Shown in pieces: positions 8,651 through 16,982 of a stretch of 51,999 nt of DNA; within the stretch, counting starts at the first letter, position 1, and every line of letters starts with the position of its first letter. The position numbers and the translations under genes are program-made. The DNA comes from Gammaproteobacteria bacterium UBA6724. GTDB taxonomy: Bacteria; Pseudomonadota; Gammaproteobacteria; Pseudomonadales; Azotimanducaceae. Where the stretch lies: assembly GCA_002454165.1 (NCBI GenBank), contig DKIG01000007.1, forward strand, positions 1-51,999, read 5' to 3'. The notes beneath the pieces are model-generated. The model did no database searches and was not told the DNA's origin. It saw only the letters and a list, made by a program, of their open reading frames with translations.

Positions 8651-9616
8651 ATGGTCAAAACCCCCGCCAACAAGGCCGCCGCTACATTTCAAGATTTGAT
8701 TCTCTCAATGCAAACCTTCTGGGCGGGCAAGGGCTGCGTCCTGATGCAGCCTTATGATATGGAGGTCGGTGCCGGTACCTTCCACCCTGCCACCTTCCTC
8801 AGGGCGGTTGGCCCGGAGAGTTGGCAGGCAGCCTATGTGCAGCCTTGTCGGCGCCCCGGAGACGGGCGCTACGGGGAGAACCCCAATAGGTACCAGTATT
8901 ATTATCAGTTTCAAGTGGTGATGAAGCCGTCGCCAGATGACTTTCAGTCGCTATATCTGGAGTCATTGGTGTATCTGGGGGTGGACACCCGCCGCCACGA
9001 TATTCGGTTCGTTGAGGACAACTGGGAAGCACCAACACTCGGTGCCTGGGGCCTAGGCTGGGAAGTCTGGCTGGACGGTATGGAGATTAGCCAGTTTACC
9101 TATTTTCAGCAGGTCGGCGGCCTGGAGTGTTATCCCGTCATGGGAGAAATCACCTACGGACTGGAACGACTTGCGCTCTATTTGCAGAATGTTGAAGACT
9201 TCAAAGACCTCATCTGGGCACAGGGCAAGGACGGTAACAAGGATAAAAGCATCACCTACGCCCATGTCTATCATCAGTATGAAAGTGAAATGTCCGCCTT
9301 TAATTTTGATCTTGCCAATGTTGATGAGTTGTTCCGACAATTTGACTTTTATGAAGGGGAAGTTAATCGGCTGCTTGAATATAGCCTGTCCCTGCCAGCC
9401 TACGAGTATGTGTTAAAGGCATCGCACACTTTTAATCTGCTTGATTCGCGGCATGCCATATCCGTGACTGAACGGCAAGGTTATATCCTGCGGGTACGCA
9501 AACTCGCCGGAGCTGTTGCCCGTAGTTACTTCGCCGCCCGGCGTGAACTCGGCTTTCCACTTGCTGAGGATGATGCCAGAGCCTTTGTTGATGGAGAGGC
9601 TGATGCCAAGCAGTAA
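8651..9616 (+). CDS. glyQ: Glycyl-tRNA synthetase alpha subunit
   Basis: This is the catalytic alpha subunit (321 residues, somewhat longer than E. coli GlyQ) of the bacterial alpha2beta2 glycyl-tRNA synthetase, which charges tRNA-Gly with glycine in the cytosol. The sequence is strongly conserved, with TFWAGKGCVLMQPYDMEVGAGTF, the YVQPCRRPGDGRYGENPNR motif-2 region, WGLGWEVWLDGMEI and YGLERLALYLQ (motif 3). The start ATG comes 7 bp after the carboxylase stop, with no room for its own promoter, so it may be read from the upstream transcript. It overlaps glyS by 14 nt, the usual translationally coupled arrangement. This family is characteristic of most bacteria other than Gram-positives with the single-chain enzyme. 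Confidence 0.98.
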   Translation: MVKTPANKAAATFQDLILSMQTFWAGKGCVLMQPYDMEVGAGTFHPATFLRAVGPESWQAAYVQPCRRPGDGRYGENPNRYQYYYQFQVVMKPSPDDFQSLYLESLVYLGVDTRRHDIRFVEDNWEAPTLGAWGLGWEVWLDGMEISQFTYFQQVGGLECYPVMGEITYGLERLALYLQNVEDFKDLIWAQGKDGNKDKSITYAHVYHQYESEMSAFNFDLANVDELFRQFDFYEGEVNRLLEYSLSLPAYEYVLKASHTFNLLDSRHAISVTERQGYILRVRKLAGAVARSYFAARRELGFPLAEDDARAFVDGEADAKQ

Positions 9617-11696
9617 AGATTTGCTGGTGGAAATTGGCACAGAAGAACTGCCGCCAACTTCTCTGGACAGGTTGCGAACTGCGCTGGAAACCATCTTCTG
9701 CGACAGGTTGAAGTCTGCGGGCTTTGGCTTCGCTGGCGCAACAAGTTATGCCACACCCAGACGCTTGGCGGTCATGGTAAAGAATCTGTCCGAACGAGCC
9801 CAGGACCGTGAAACAAAACATCGTGGACCCGCAGTCCATCTTGCTTGGGACCAGGATGGCAAACCAACAAAAGCACTGCTCGGTTTCGCCAAATCCTGCG
9901 GGGTAACAGATCTTTCCAGTCTCAGGACCATGAAAACCGACAGTGGCGAATGGGTGGCTTATCATTCAACGGTGCCGGGTGATTCACTCAGCAATCAACT
10001 TGAACCTTTACTGAAGGAGTCCCTGGCAAAGCTCCCCATTGAGCGGCGAATGCGCTGGGGGAGAAACCGGAATGAATTTGTGCGACCAGTGAAGTGGCTT
10101 CTCGCCATCCACGGCAGAACTCCTATCCCAGTGCGACTGTTTGGATTGACGGCTGGACAAACAAGCCATGGGCACAGATTGATGAGTCCGGGTCCCTTTA
10201 AGCTGGCGTCCGCCAAGGATTATGTCAAAGCCTGCTGGCAACATTATGTCATCGCTGAGGTTGGCGAAAGGAAGGAAGTCATCCGCTCCCAACTTGAGAA
10301 GATTCTAAGCCCCAAGGCGGAAGTCGTCATTGATGAACAACTGCTTGATGATGTCACGGCTCTGGTGGAATGGCCTGTGGTCCTGGCAGGTAAGTTTGAC
10401 GAGAAGTTTCTTGAACTGCCAAAGGAAGTGTTGATCTCCGCGATGAAAAAACATCAGCGATACTTTCACCTGAGGGCGGTGGGAAGCGATGCTCTGCTAC
10501 CGGGTTTCATCACGGTAGCCAATATTGAAACCGATGACGAGTCTCTCATTATTGCGGGCAATGAACGGGTCATCAGGCCCAGGCTGGCAGATGCTGCCTT
10601 TTTCTTTGCCCAGGACAGCAAATTAACGCTTCATTCCAGGGTGGAAAAATTAAAGCAGGTTCTATTTCAATCTGAACTCGGTACCTACCATGAAAAAGCG
10701 GAGAGAATCGCAATGCTTGCAGCCTGGCTCGCCGAAGAGGCGGCTGAGAAGTCTTCTGAAAAAGATGCCGCGGGCGGCGCGTCCGCGCGTGATGCTGCCT
10801 ATCGAGTAGGACTACTTTGCAAGGCTGATCTGGTCAGCGACATGGTTGCCGAATTTCCAGATTTGCAAGGTTTTATGGGTGCTTGCTATGCCAGAAAAGA
10901 CGGCGAGCCCGAGGCGGTGGCGCAAGCCATTGGCGAGCACTATATGCCTGTTCAGGCGGGGGGCGAGTTGCCGGAAACGCCTCTGGGTGCCTGGGTGGCA
11001 CTGGCTGACAAGTTTGACACCCTGGTCGGTCTCTTTGGTATTAACCAGCCACCAACCGGTTCCCGGGATCCCTATGCCCTAAGGCGGCAGGCACGAGGGA
11101 TTATTCGCATCTGTATTGAGAAAAATCTGGACCTTGACCTGTTGAAATGTTTGCAACAAGCCGCTGATGGCTACGACAAGGGCTTTGACCTCAACAAGGT
11201 TCATCATTACATCCTTGAGCGCCTGAGCAACTGGTATGCCGAGCAAGGCATTCTGGCAGATGTGATTGTAGCCGTTCAGAAGGGCGCTCAGCGCAGCACC
11301 AACTTGCGAACCATGAATCGGCTGGTAAGAACTCTGCATGACTTCCGGCAAGAGCCGATTGCGCAACAAATCATTGCTGCAAACAAGCGGGTCGCCAATA
11401 TTCTGGATAAAGAAGCCACTGGAGACATGGTAGAGGTTGACCAGTCATCACTGAAAGAGGAGGCGGAAATAATCTTGCATCGCAAACTTGAAAATTCTCG
11501 CCAGGGGTTACACCGCTCTGAAGAAGTCGCCGCTCAGCTTGCCATCCTTGCCGCACTGCAACCTGATATAGACAGTTTTTTCGACAAGGTGCTCGTCATG
11601 ACGAATGACGAAACTGTCAAACAAAATCGTCTCGCGCTCCTGCAACAGGTCAGAAGCCTCTTCCTGGAAGTGGCAGACTTTTCTCTGCTGCAATAG
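9603..11696 (+). CDS. glyS: Glycyl-tRNA synthetase beta subunit
   Basis: This is the beta subunit (697 residues) of the alpha2beta2 glycyl-tRNA synthetase. It contributes tRNA recognition and carries an HD-type and an anticodon-binding region. The start is the ATG at 9603, preceded by a ggagagg ribosome-binding site and giving the standard N-terminus DLLVEIGTEELPP. It overlaps the glyQ stop by 14 nt. Conserved blocks include GFAGATSYATPRRLAV, RRMRWG...EFVRPVKWLLAIHG, SHGHRLMSPGPF, EWPVVLAGKFDEKFLELP and GINQPPTGSRDPYALRRQARGI. A low-complexity Ala/Glu/Lys-rich insert sits at about residues 380-400 (DNA about 10735-10795). Otherwise its length and order are ordinary. Confidence 0.98.
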   Translation: MPSSKDLLVEIGTEELPPTSLDRLRTALETIFCDRLKSAGFGFAGATSYATPRRLAVMVKNLSERAQDRETKHRGPAVHLAWDQDGKPTKALLGFAKSCGVTDLSSLRTMKTDSGEWVAYHSTVPGDSLSNQLEPLLKESLAKLPIERRMRWGRNRNEFVRPVKWLLAIHGRTPIPVRLFGLTAGQTSHGHRLMSPGPFKLASAKDYVKACWQHYVIAEVGERKEVIRSQLEKILSPKAEVVIDEQLLDDVTALVEWPVVLAGKFDEKFLELPKEVLISAMKKHQRYFHLRAVGSDALLPGFITVANIETDDESLIIAGNERVIRPRLADAAFFFAQDSKLTLHSRVEKLKQVLFQSELGTYHEKAERIAMLAAWLAEEAAEKSSEKDAAGGASARDAAYRVGLLCKADLVSDMVAEFPDLQGFMGACYARKDGEPEAVAQAIGEHYMPVQAGGELPETPLGAWVALADKFDTLVGLFGINQPPTGSRDPYALRRQARGIIRICIEKNLDLDLLKCLQQAADGYDKGFDLNKVHHYILERLSNWYAEQGILADVIVAVQKGAQRSTNLRTMNRLVRTLHDFRQEPIAQQIIAANKRVANILDKEATGDMVEVDQSSLKEEAEIILHRKLENSRQGLHRSEEVAAQLAILAALQPDIDSFFDKVLVMTNDETVKQNRLALLQQVRSLFLEVADFSLLQ

Positions 11697-11711
11697 AGCC
11701 CCCAGCCTATC

Positions 11712-12248
11712 ATGCGTCCTTTTGTCATCCTCGACCGCGATGGGGTCATCAATCAGGATTCCCCCGACTACATCAAGTCTCCGGCGGAATGGATAGCGAT
11801 ACCTGGGTCTCTGGAAGCCATTGCCCTCCTCACCCGACACGGCTTTGATATCTATGTGGTGACCAATCAGGCGGGGATTGCACGAGGCAAACTCAGCCTG
11901 GCGATGCTGGAGAAAATTCACGAAAAAATGCGGCGGGCGATTACGGCGGCGGGCGGCAAGGTGAAGGATATACGCTTCTGCCCCCATCACCCCGATGCCC
12001 AGTGCGAGTGTCGCAAGCCCCGCATCGGTATGCTTGAGCAACTGGTGCATGAACACGAGCTCCAGCTGAGAGCCTCGCCTTTTGTCGGAGATTCACTAAC
12101 AGACCTTGAGGCGGCGGAAGCTGTCGGCTGCCAGCCGATCCTTGTCCTCACGGGGAAGGGTGAAGCGACCCTGGGTCAGCGTCCCGACCATGAACCTGTC
12201 TTTCGGGATCTGCTGGCGTTTGCGCAACACATTGTCCCAGGGCTCTAA
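11712..12248 (+). CDS. gmhB: D-glycero-beta-D-manno-heptose 1,7-bisphosphate 7-phosphatase
   Basis: This is a 178-residue HAD-superfamily phosphatase. It removes the C7 phosphate in ADP-heptose synthesis, supplying the inner core of lipopolysaccharide. The HAD nucleophile motif DRDGVIN is at residues 8-14. VVTNQAGIARG follows, then the zinc loop CPHHPDAQCECRKP, and motif IV FVGDSLTDLEAA. The zinc-binding CxHH...CxC arrangement separates GmhB from histidinol-phosphatases of the same subfamily. It lies 15 bp after glyS on the same strand and ends convergent with gyrB. The glyS-gmhB-(acyltransferase)-gyrB neighbourhood is known from Pseudomonas. Here the acyltransferase is absent. Confidence 0.93.
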   Translation: MRPFVILDRDGVINQDSPDYIKSPAEWIAIPGSLEAIALLTRHGFDIYVVTNQAGIARGKLSLAMLEKIHEKMRRAITAAGGKVKDIRFCPHHPDAQCECRKPRIGMLEQLVHEHELQLRASPFVGDSLTDLEAAEAVGCQPILVLTGKGEATLGQRPDHEPVFRDLLAFAQHIVPGL

Positions 12249-12285
12249 TTTTTAATATAGTCTAACTAATTGATTATAAAGGACT

Positions 12286-14700
12286 TTATACATCAAGATT
12301 GGCGACCGCCAAGGCGTTTTGCTCAATAAATTCGCGTCTCGGCGCCACCGGATCGCCCATCAACGTGTCGAAGATTCTATCCGCCGCTATGGCATCTTCA
12401 ATGGTGACCCTCAGCATGGTACGGCTCTTCGGGTTCATCGTCGTCTCCCACAACTGGTCAGGATTCATCTCTCCCAGACCCTTGTACCGCTGCCTGCTTT
12501 GACCCCTAAGGGCTTCAGTTTGCAACCAGGCGAGCGCCTCTTCCAGGCTGCTGACGGGTTCTGATTTTTCACCCTTTTCCACATATCCGCCTGTATGAAC
12601 CAGCCCTGTTATCTTTTCCCCAAAAGTGGCAAATGCCTGATAGTCGCCCGATGCAAAGAAGTCCCGACCGATGACATAGTCCCGCTGGAGGCTGTGACTC
12701 ACCACGGAGACCTGCGGATAATAAAGATGTCGCCCCCTGTCTTGGCTCAGACTAAAGCTATACTGCGTCTGATCTGCACCGGCATCGGTCATGCGGCTCG
12801 CTAGTTGGTCTGTCCAGGCTTGCATCTGTTGCTCATCGGTCAGGCTGTTCAGCGTCAACCGCGGTAGGTAAATCATCTGCTTCAGCACGGATAGCGGATA
12901 TACTCGCTCAAGCCGCCGCATCTGGTTCTGGATGTGATAGAAGTCCGTCGCCAATGAACGCAGGGCATCGCCCTCAATCACCTTGCCGCCCTCGCCCGGA
13001 TTCAAGCGAGCGTCTTCAAGGGCGATTTCCAAAATGTAGTTCGTCAGTTCGTTTTCATCCTTGATATATTTTTCGCTCTTGCCGCGTTTAATTTTGTAGA
13101 GCGGCGGTTGCGCGATAAACAGATGTCCGCGTTCTATCAATTCCTGCATATGGCGGAAGAAAAAAGTCAGTAGCAGGGTCCTGATATGCGCCCCGTCAAC
13201 ATCCGCGTCCGTCATAATGACAATGCGGTGATAACGCAACTTGTCTGGATCAAAGTCATCCCTGCCAATGCCGCAGCCGAGGGCTGTAATCAGCGTCCCT
13301 ACTTCCGTTGAGGCAAGCATCTTGTCAAATCTGGCTTTTTCGACATTCAATATCTTGCCCTTGAGTGGCAGTATCGCCTGGGTTCTGCGATCCCGCCCCT
13401 GCTTGGCTGAACCACCGGCGGAATCGCCCTCCACCAGGTATATCTCGCAGAGCGCCGGATCCTTTTCCTGGCAGTCCGCCAGTTTGCCGGGTAGCCCGGC
13501 TATATCCAGCGCGCCCTTGCGGCGGGTCATTTCCCGCGCCTTTCGAGCGGCTTCCCTGGCACGGGCGGCATTAATCATGTTTTGAACTACCGCCTTCGCC
13601 TCAGCAGGCTTTTCCAGGAGGTAGGCGGAAAAAGCCTTGCCCATTTCTTGCTCCACCGCGCCCTTGACCTCGGAGGACACCAGTTTGTCCTTGGTCTGAG
13701 AGGAAAATTTGGGATCCGGCACCTTGACTGACACTATGGCGGTCAGGCCCTCACGAGCATCATCGCCGGTGGTGTTCACCTGGGCTTTTTTGCCCAGACC
13801 TTCACTATCAATATAGGCATTGAGGCTACGGGTCAGTGCGCCTCGAAACCCCTGGAGATGGGTGCCACCATCGGTCTGGGGAATGTTGTTGGTATAAGCC
13901 AGGATGATCTCCTGATAGGAGTCATTCCACTGCATTGCCACCTCCACCGTTATGCCGTCTTCGCGCTCAATACAGAAGTGAAAGATGCTGTTCAGAGGCG
14001 TTTTCTTTTGATTCAGGAATTCAACAAAGCTCTGTAACCCCCCGTCAAACTGGAAACTTTCATGCTTGCCGCTTCTCTCATCGGTCAAGTTAATGGATAC
14101 GCCGGAGTTCAGGAAGGACAATTCTCTCAGTCGTTTGGCAAGTATGTCGTAATGAAATTCAATATTGGTAAAGGTTTTCGGAGAGGGTGTAAATCTGCAT
14201 TGGGTACCGGTTTGTGTGGTTTCGCCGACCACCCTGAGCGCCTCATCTGGGACGCCGTCATGGTAGGTCTGCTCCCAGATCTTGCCATCCCGCCAGATTG
14301 TCAACACCAGGGTGGCAGAAAGGGCGTTGACCACCGACACACCTACCCCGTGTAGGCCGCCGGAAATCTTGTAACTGCTGTCATCGAATTTACCGCCAGC
14401 ATGTAGCACCGTCATAATCACTTCCGCCGCCGACTTCCCCTCCTCGTGCATGTCGGTCGGGATACCGCGCCCGTCATCGGATACGGTGACTGATTCGTCC
14501 GGATGAATAGTGACCTCAATATTGGAACAATAGCCTTCCAGCGCCTCATCAATGGCGTTATCTACCAGCTCCTGAACCATATGATGCAGACCTGTACCAT
14601 CATCAGTGTCGCCAATGTACATACCAGGTCGCTTCCGAACGGCGTCCAAGCCCTTGAGGACTGTAATGCTCTCCGAGTCGTAGGATTTATCTTCCGCCAT
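12286..14700 (-). CDS. gyrB: DNA gyrase subunit B
   Basis: This is the ATPase subunit of DNA gyrase (804 residues, the full length seen in E. coli), which introduces negative supercoils with GyrA. The GHKL ATPase domain is N-terminal (RKRPGMYIGDT, VDNAIDEALEG, GGLHGVGVSVVNALS). The transducer domain has the SQTKDKL loop, and the TOPRIM domain has EGDSAGGSAKQGRDR and DADVDGAHIRTLLL. The C-terminal segment with RQRYKGLGEMNPDQLWETTMNP binds GyrA. The roughly 165-residue insertion typical of Gram-negative GyrB is present. The ATG lies immediately next to the recF stop (14701), so gyrB is probably translated from the dnaA-dnaN-recF transcript, although it may have a promoter inside recF. Confidence 0.99.
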   Translation of the reverse strand: MAEDKSYDSESITVLKGLDAVRKRPGMYIGDTDDGTGLHHMVQELVDNAIDEALEGYCSNIEVTIHPDESVTVSDDGRGIPTDMHEEGKSAAEVIMTVLHAGGKFDDSSYKISGGLHGVGVSVVNALSATLVLTIWRDGKIWEQTYHDGVPDEALRVVGETTQTGTQCRFTPSPKTFTNIEFHYDILAKRLRELSFLNSGVSINLTDERSGKHESFQFDGGLQSFVEFLNQKKTPLNSIFHFCIEREDGITVEVAMQWNDSYQEIILAYTNNIPQTDGGTHLQGFRGALTRSLNAYIDSEGLGKKAQVNTTGDDAREGLTAIVSVKVPDPKFSSQTKDKLVSSEVKGAVEQEMGKAFSAYLLEKPAEAKAVVQNMINAARAREAARKAREMTRRKGALDIAGLPGKLADCQEKDPALCEIYLVEGDSAGGSAKQGRDRRTQAILPLKGKILNVEKARFDKMLASTEVGTLITALGCGIGRDDFDPDKLRYHRIVIMTDADVDGAHIRTLLLTFFFRHMQELIERGHLFIAQPPLYKIKRGKSEKYIKDENELTNYILEIALEDARLNPGEGGKVIEGDALRSLATDFYHIQNQMRRLERVYPLSVLKQMIYLPRLTLNSLTDEQQMQAWTDQLASRMTDAGADQTQYSFSLSQDRGRHLYYPQVSVVSHSLQRDYVIGRDFFASGDYQAFATFGEKITGLVHTGGYVEKGEKSEPVSSLEEALAWLQTEALRGQSRQRYKGLGEMNPDQLWETTMNPKSRTMLRVTIEDAIAADRIFDTLMGDPVAPRREFIEQNALAVANLDV

Positions 14701-15777
14701 CTAGGTCCCCTGAATTTTCCCTTGTTTCACATGAAACATTCTTGTTTCAACGCCGTCGCAAGCGGCGATGAGCGCATCCCGGTCAATACTTGTCAGTAGC
14801 ACCTGATTGTCTGTACCGGATAAAAATTTGACAATCCGCCGCCGATGTTCAAGATCAAATTCCGCCGCAAGATCGTCAACCAGATATAAAATCTCCTGGT
14901 GTTGCTGTGTCTGTAATTGACTGCCCTGAGCCAACACCAGGCTCCAGACCAGGGCTTTCAACTCGCCCCTGGAACACCGGCTAACGGCTGGCTGACCATC
15001 AATCTCTATTCTAACATCAGCGCGCTGAAAACCTTTCTGGGTATGACCTTTTTTTATGTCTCCCGCCAGATCATCGGCATAGATTTCCACCAGAGACGCG
15101 CCCGCTTCCCAGCCGCGATAATACTCAAACTTGACGCCATCCAGCCCGAGTATCTCTGCCACCAGGGACTGGAACACTGGCTCATACCGGGCGGTATAAC
15201 TAGCACGAGCCTGGTCTAACTTCTCTGCCTGGTGTGCAAGCTGTACCGACCAGGTCTCCAGGGCCGGGCAAGCCCCCGCCCTGAGTGCCAGGTTTCTCTG
15301 CCGCAGGCTTCGGTTGGCGGCATCCCAGAGTGTCGAAAAGTGATGTTCCATGTGAAACACACCCCAGTTCAGAAACCGCCGCCGCATGGCCGGAGAGCCT
15401 AGCAGCAGATCAACACTTTCAGGACCCAACTGCAAGGTCGGCATGATCCTTGCCAGTTCCGTTGCCCGGGTGACGCTATCACCGTTGATTTTGATGTCCC
15501 GTTCGCCCTTTCGATTCCGCTGGACACCCATCTGATAAAGGGCTTCCCCCTGCCTACCCCGACCCACAACCAGGCAATCCTGCATACCCTGCTGGATCAT
15601 GGCAGTATTCATATTGCGGCGAAAAGAACGGGAAGACGCTAAAAAATAAGCGCTCTCCAGAACGCTAGTTTTACCACTACCATTTTTCCCGTGAAGCAAA
15701 TTCACCCCCGGCGACAATTCAAGATTGGCACGGGAGATGTTTCTAACTCGTTGAATTTCAAGCCATTCTAGGCTCAT
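14701..15777 (-). CDS. recF: DNA replication and repair protein RecF
   Basis: This is a 358-residue SMC-like ABC ATPase that acts with RecO and RecR to load RecA onto gapped DNA at stalled forks. Walker A is at the N-terminus (LLHGKNGSGKTSVLE). SRCSRGELKALVWSLVLAQG is the ABC signature region, followed by a Walker B-type LVDDLAAEFD. Length and order match the family. The ATG start lies 34 bp after the stop of the upstream dnaN, and the stop abuts gyrB. Two near-consensus parS sequences lie within the reading frame, one in the middle (15344-15359) and one near the 3' end (14723-14738). Both are read in the same frame, giving FHMEH and FHVKQ peptides. Confidence 0.97.
   Translation of the reverse strand: MSLEWLEIQRVRNISRANLELSPGVNLLHGKNGSGKTSVLESAYFLASSRSFRRNMNTAMIQQGMQDCLVVGRGRQGEALYQMGVQRNRKGERDIKINGDSVTRATELARIMPTLQLGPESVDLLLGSPAMRRRFLNWGVFHMEHHFSTLWDAANRSLRQRNLALRAGACPALETWSVQLAHQAEKLDQARASYTARYEPVFQSLVAEILGLDGVKFEYYRGWEAGASLVEIYADDLAGDIKKGHTQKGFQRADVRIEIDGQPAVSRCSRGELKALVWSLVLAQGSQLQTQQHQEILYLVDDLAAEFDLEHRRRIVKFLSGTDNQVLLTSIDRDALIAACDGVETRMFHVKQGKIQGT
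14723..14738. promoter_or_regulatory. parS-like ParB-binding site 1
   Basis: TGTTTCACATGAAACA differs at one central base from the widely conserved chromosomal parS, TGTTNCACGTGAAACA. It is a near-palindrome inside the last codons of recF, about 12.7 kb from parB. ParB would nucleate here and spread, guiding the origin region during segregation. The match is seen in the sequence. Binding is inferred. Confidence 0.75.
15344..15359. promoter_or_regulatory. parS-like ParB-binding site 2
   Basis: TGTTCCATGTGAAACA, within recF, also differs from the parS consensus by one central base. The deviation is the complementary change to that in site 1: reading site 1 on the other strand gives TGTTTCATGTGAAACA. 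The two sites therefore share the form TGTTYCATGTGAAACA. They are about 620 bp apart, and parAB are present in the window. Confidence 0.75.
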
Positions 15778-15811
15778 ATCTTGTCAGGGATCAGAACTGT
15801 CTGTGGAAAAT

Positions 15812-16915
15812 TCACAATCTCATGGGCATTACAACATAGGTTGCACCTTCGGTTTCAGCGTCTCTGATGATGGCGCTGCTACCCGAGTCAAGCAGGACCA
15901 ACTTGACCTTGTCGCTTTCCAGCACCGCCAGCACATCCTGGAGGTAACTGACATTGAAACCGACTTCCAGGGTTCCTCCCTTGTAGTCAACCGTGATGGT
16001 TTCCTCTGCCTCTTCCTGCTCCGGGTTATGGGCGGACAACTGCAAGCTGTCATTTTCCAGGGTGACCCGAATCCCCCGAAATTTCTCGTTGGCCAGGATG
16101 GCCGTTCTGTTCAGGGCATCGCGCAGAGCTTGCTTATCAGCCACTACCACCTTGTCCCCATCTTTCGGAATGACCCGTTCATAGTCCGGATATTTGGCAT
16201 CAATCAACTTGGTGGTCAGGGTGTAACCTGACGAAGCAACGCCCAGATGATTGGTGCCGACGGTAACCGATACGGTTCCTTCAAGTTCTTGTAGTAGCCT
16301 TTGGATTTCCACGATACCCTTTCTCGGCACTATCACCTGTCGGGGCTTGTCCTTCAGTGTCGGTTGTGGCAGATCACTCAATGCCAGTCGGTGTCCGTCG
16401 GTGGTTACTGACCGCACCAAGCCTCCCCCTAGTTCCAACGACATGCCGTTCAGGAAATGCCTGATATCCTGCAAGCCCATGGCAAACGCGGTTTCCCCCA
16501 GTAGTTTGCCGAAGTCCTTGCTGTCAAGATCCGTTGAAATTTCTGAGGGGTCCGGTTTAATCACCGGGAAGTCATCCGCAGGCAGGGTTGAGAGGATTGA
16601 CCGAAAGTGCCCGGATTTGATCTCAAGCCGTTGCTCGTTAAGGTTAAATGCGATGGTCGCACCCTCGGGAATGCTGCGGCAGATATCCACCAGTTTTTTT
16701 GCCGGGACAGTAACTTCACCAACCTCTTCCCCCATCACCTCCACCCTGGCTACCAACTCAACCTCAAGGTCGGTGCCGATGATAGACAACTCTTGGGCAC
16801 TGACTTTGAACAACACATTAGACAGGATGGGGAGTTGAGTTTGCCGATGTTCGACAACACCGGCGGTCTGCTGCAAGGGGCGCAGTAACAAATCTCTATT
16901 GACAGAAAATTTCAT
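15812..16915 (-). CDS. dnaN: DNA polymerase III beta subunit (sliding clamp), canonical copy
   Basis: This is a 367-residue sliding clamp that dimerises around DNA and tethers Pol III, MutS, ligase and other partners. It is the canonical one of two adjacent clamp genes. It starts MKFSVNRDLLLRPLQ and has PILSNVLF, FAMGLQDIRHFLNG, TTDGHRLAL (residues 171-179, matching E. coli clamp-pocket residues around His175) and the universal C-terminus YVVMPMRL. The last residues and His175 form the pocket for the QL(S/D)LF clamp-binding peptides, and they are intact. The ATG has a ribosome-binding site (agggtag) upstream. It sits 67 bp downstream of the second clamp gene and 34 bp upstream of recF. Confidence 0.97.
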   Translation of the reverse strand: MKFSVNRDLLLRPLQQTAGVVEHRQTQLPILSNVLFKVSAQELSIIGTDLEVELVARVEVMGEEVGEVTVPAKKLVDICRSIPEGATIAFNLNEQRLEIKSGHFRSILSTLPADDFPVIKPDPSEISTDLDSKDFGKLLGETAFAMGLQDIRHFLNGMSLELGGGLVRSVTTDGHRLALSDLPQPTLKDKPRQVIVPRKGIVEIQRLLQELEGTVSVTVGTNHLGVASSGYTLTTKLIDAKYPDYERVIPKDGDKVVVADKQALRDALNRTAILANEKFRGIRVTLENDSLQLSAHNPEQEEAEETITVDYKGGTLEVGFNVSYLQDVLAVLESDKVKLVLLDSGSSAIIRDAETEGATYVVMPMRL

Positions 16916-16982
16916 ATCTACCCTGATTCCTTATGGTTATGGTTATGGTACATCCTTGTGTTTCCAGATCATTCGGTATCCC

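Noticed and set aside
9516..9602. Upstream extension of glyS
   Set aside because: It lies inside glyQ and adds residues not found in the family. The ATG at 9603 has a strong ribosome-binding site and the standard N-terminus.
12249..12285. Bidirectional terminator between gmhB and gyrB
   Set aside because: The 37-bp gap is AT-rich but has no stem of useful length.
16251..16838. 195-codon open frame opposite the canonical dnaN
   Set aside because: It overlaps a certain gene in full, with Ser-rich antisense composition and no recognisable motif.
16929..16948. Triple ttatgg-type tandem between the two clamp genes
   Set aside because: It is only about 18 bp, a likely slippage product, and has no evident regulatory match.
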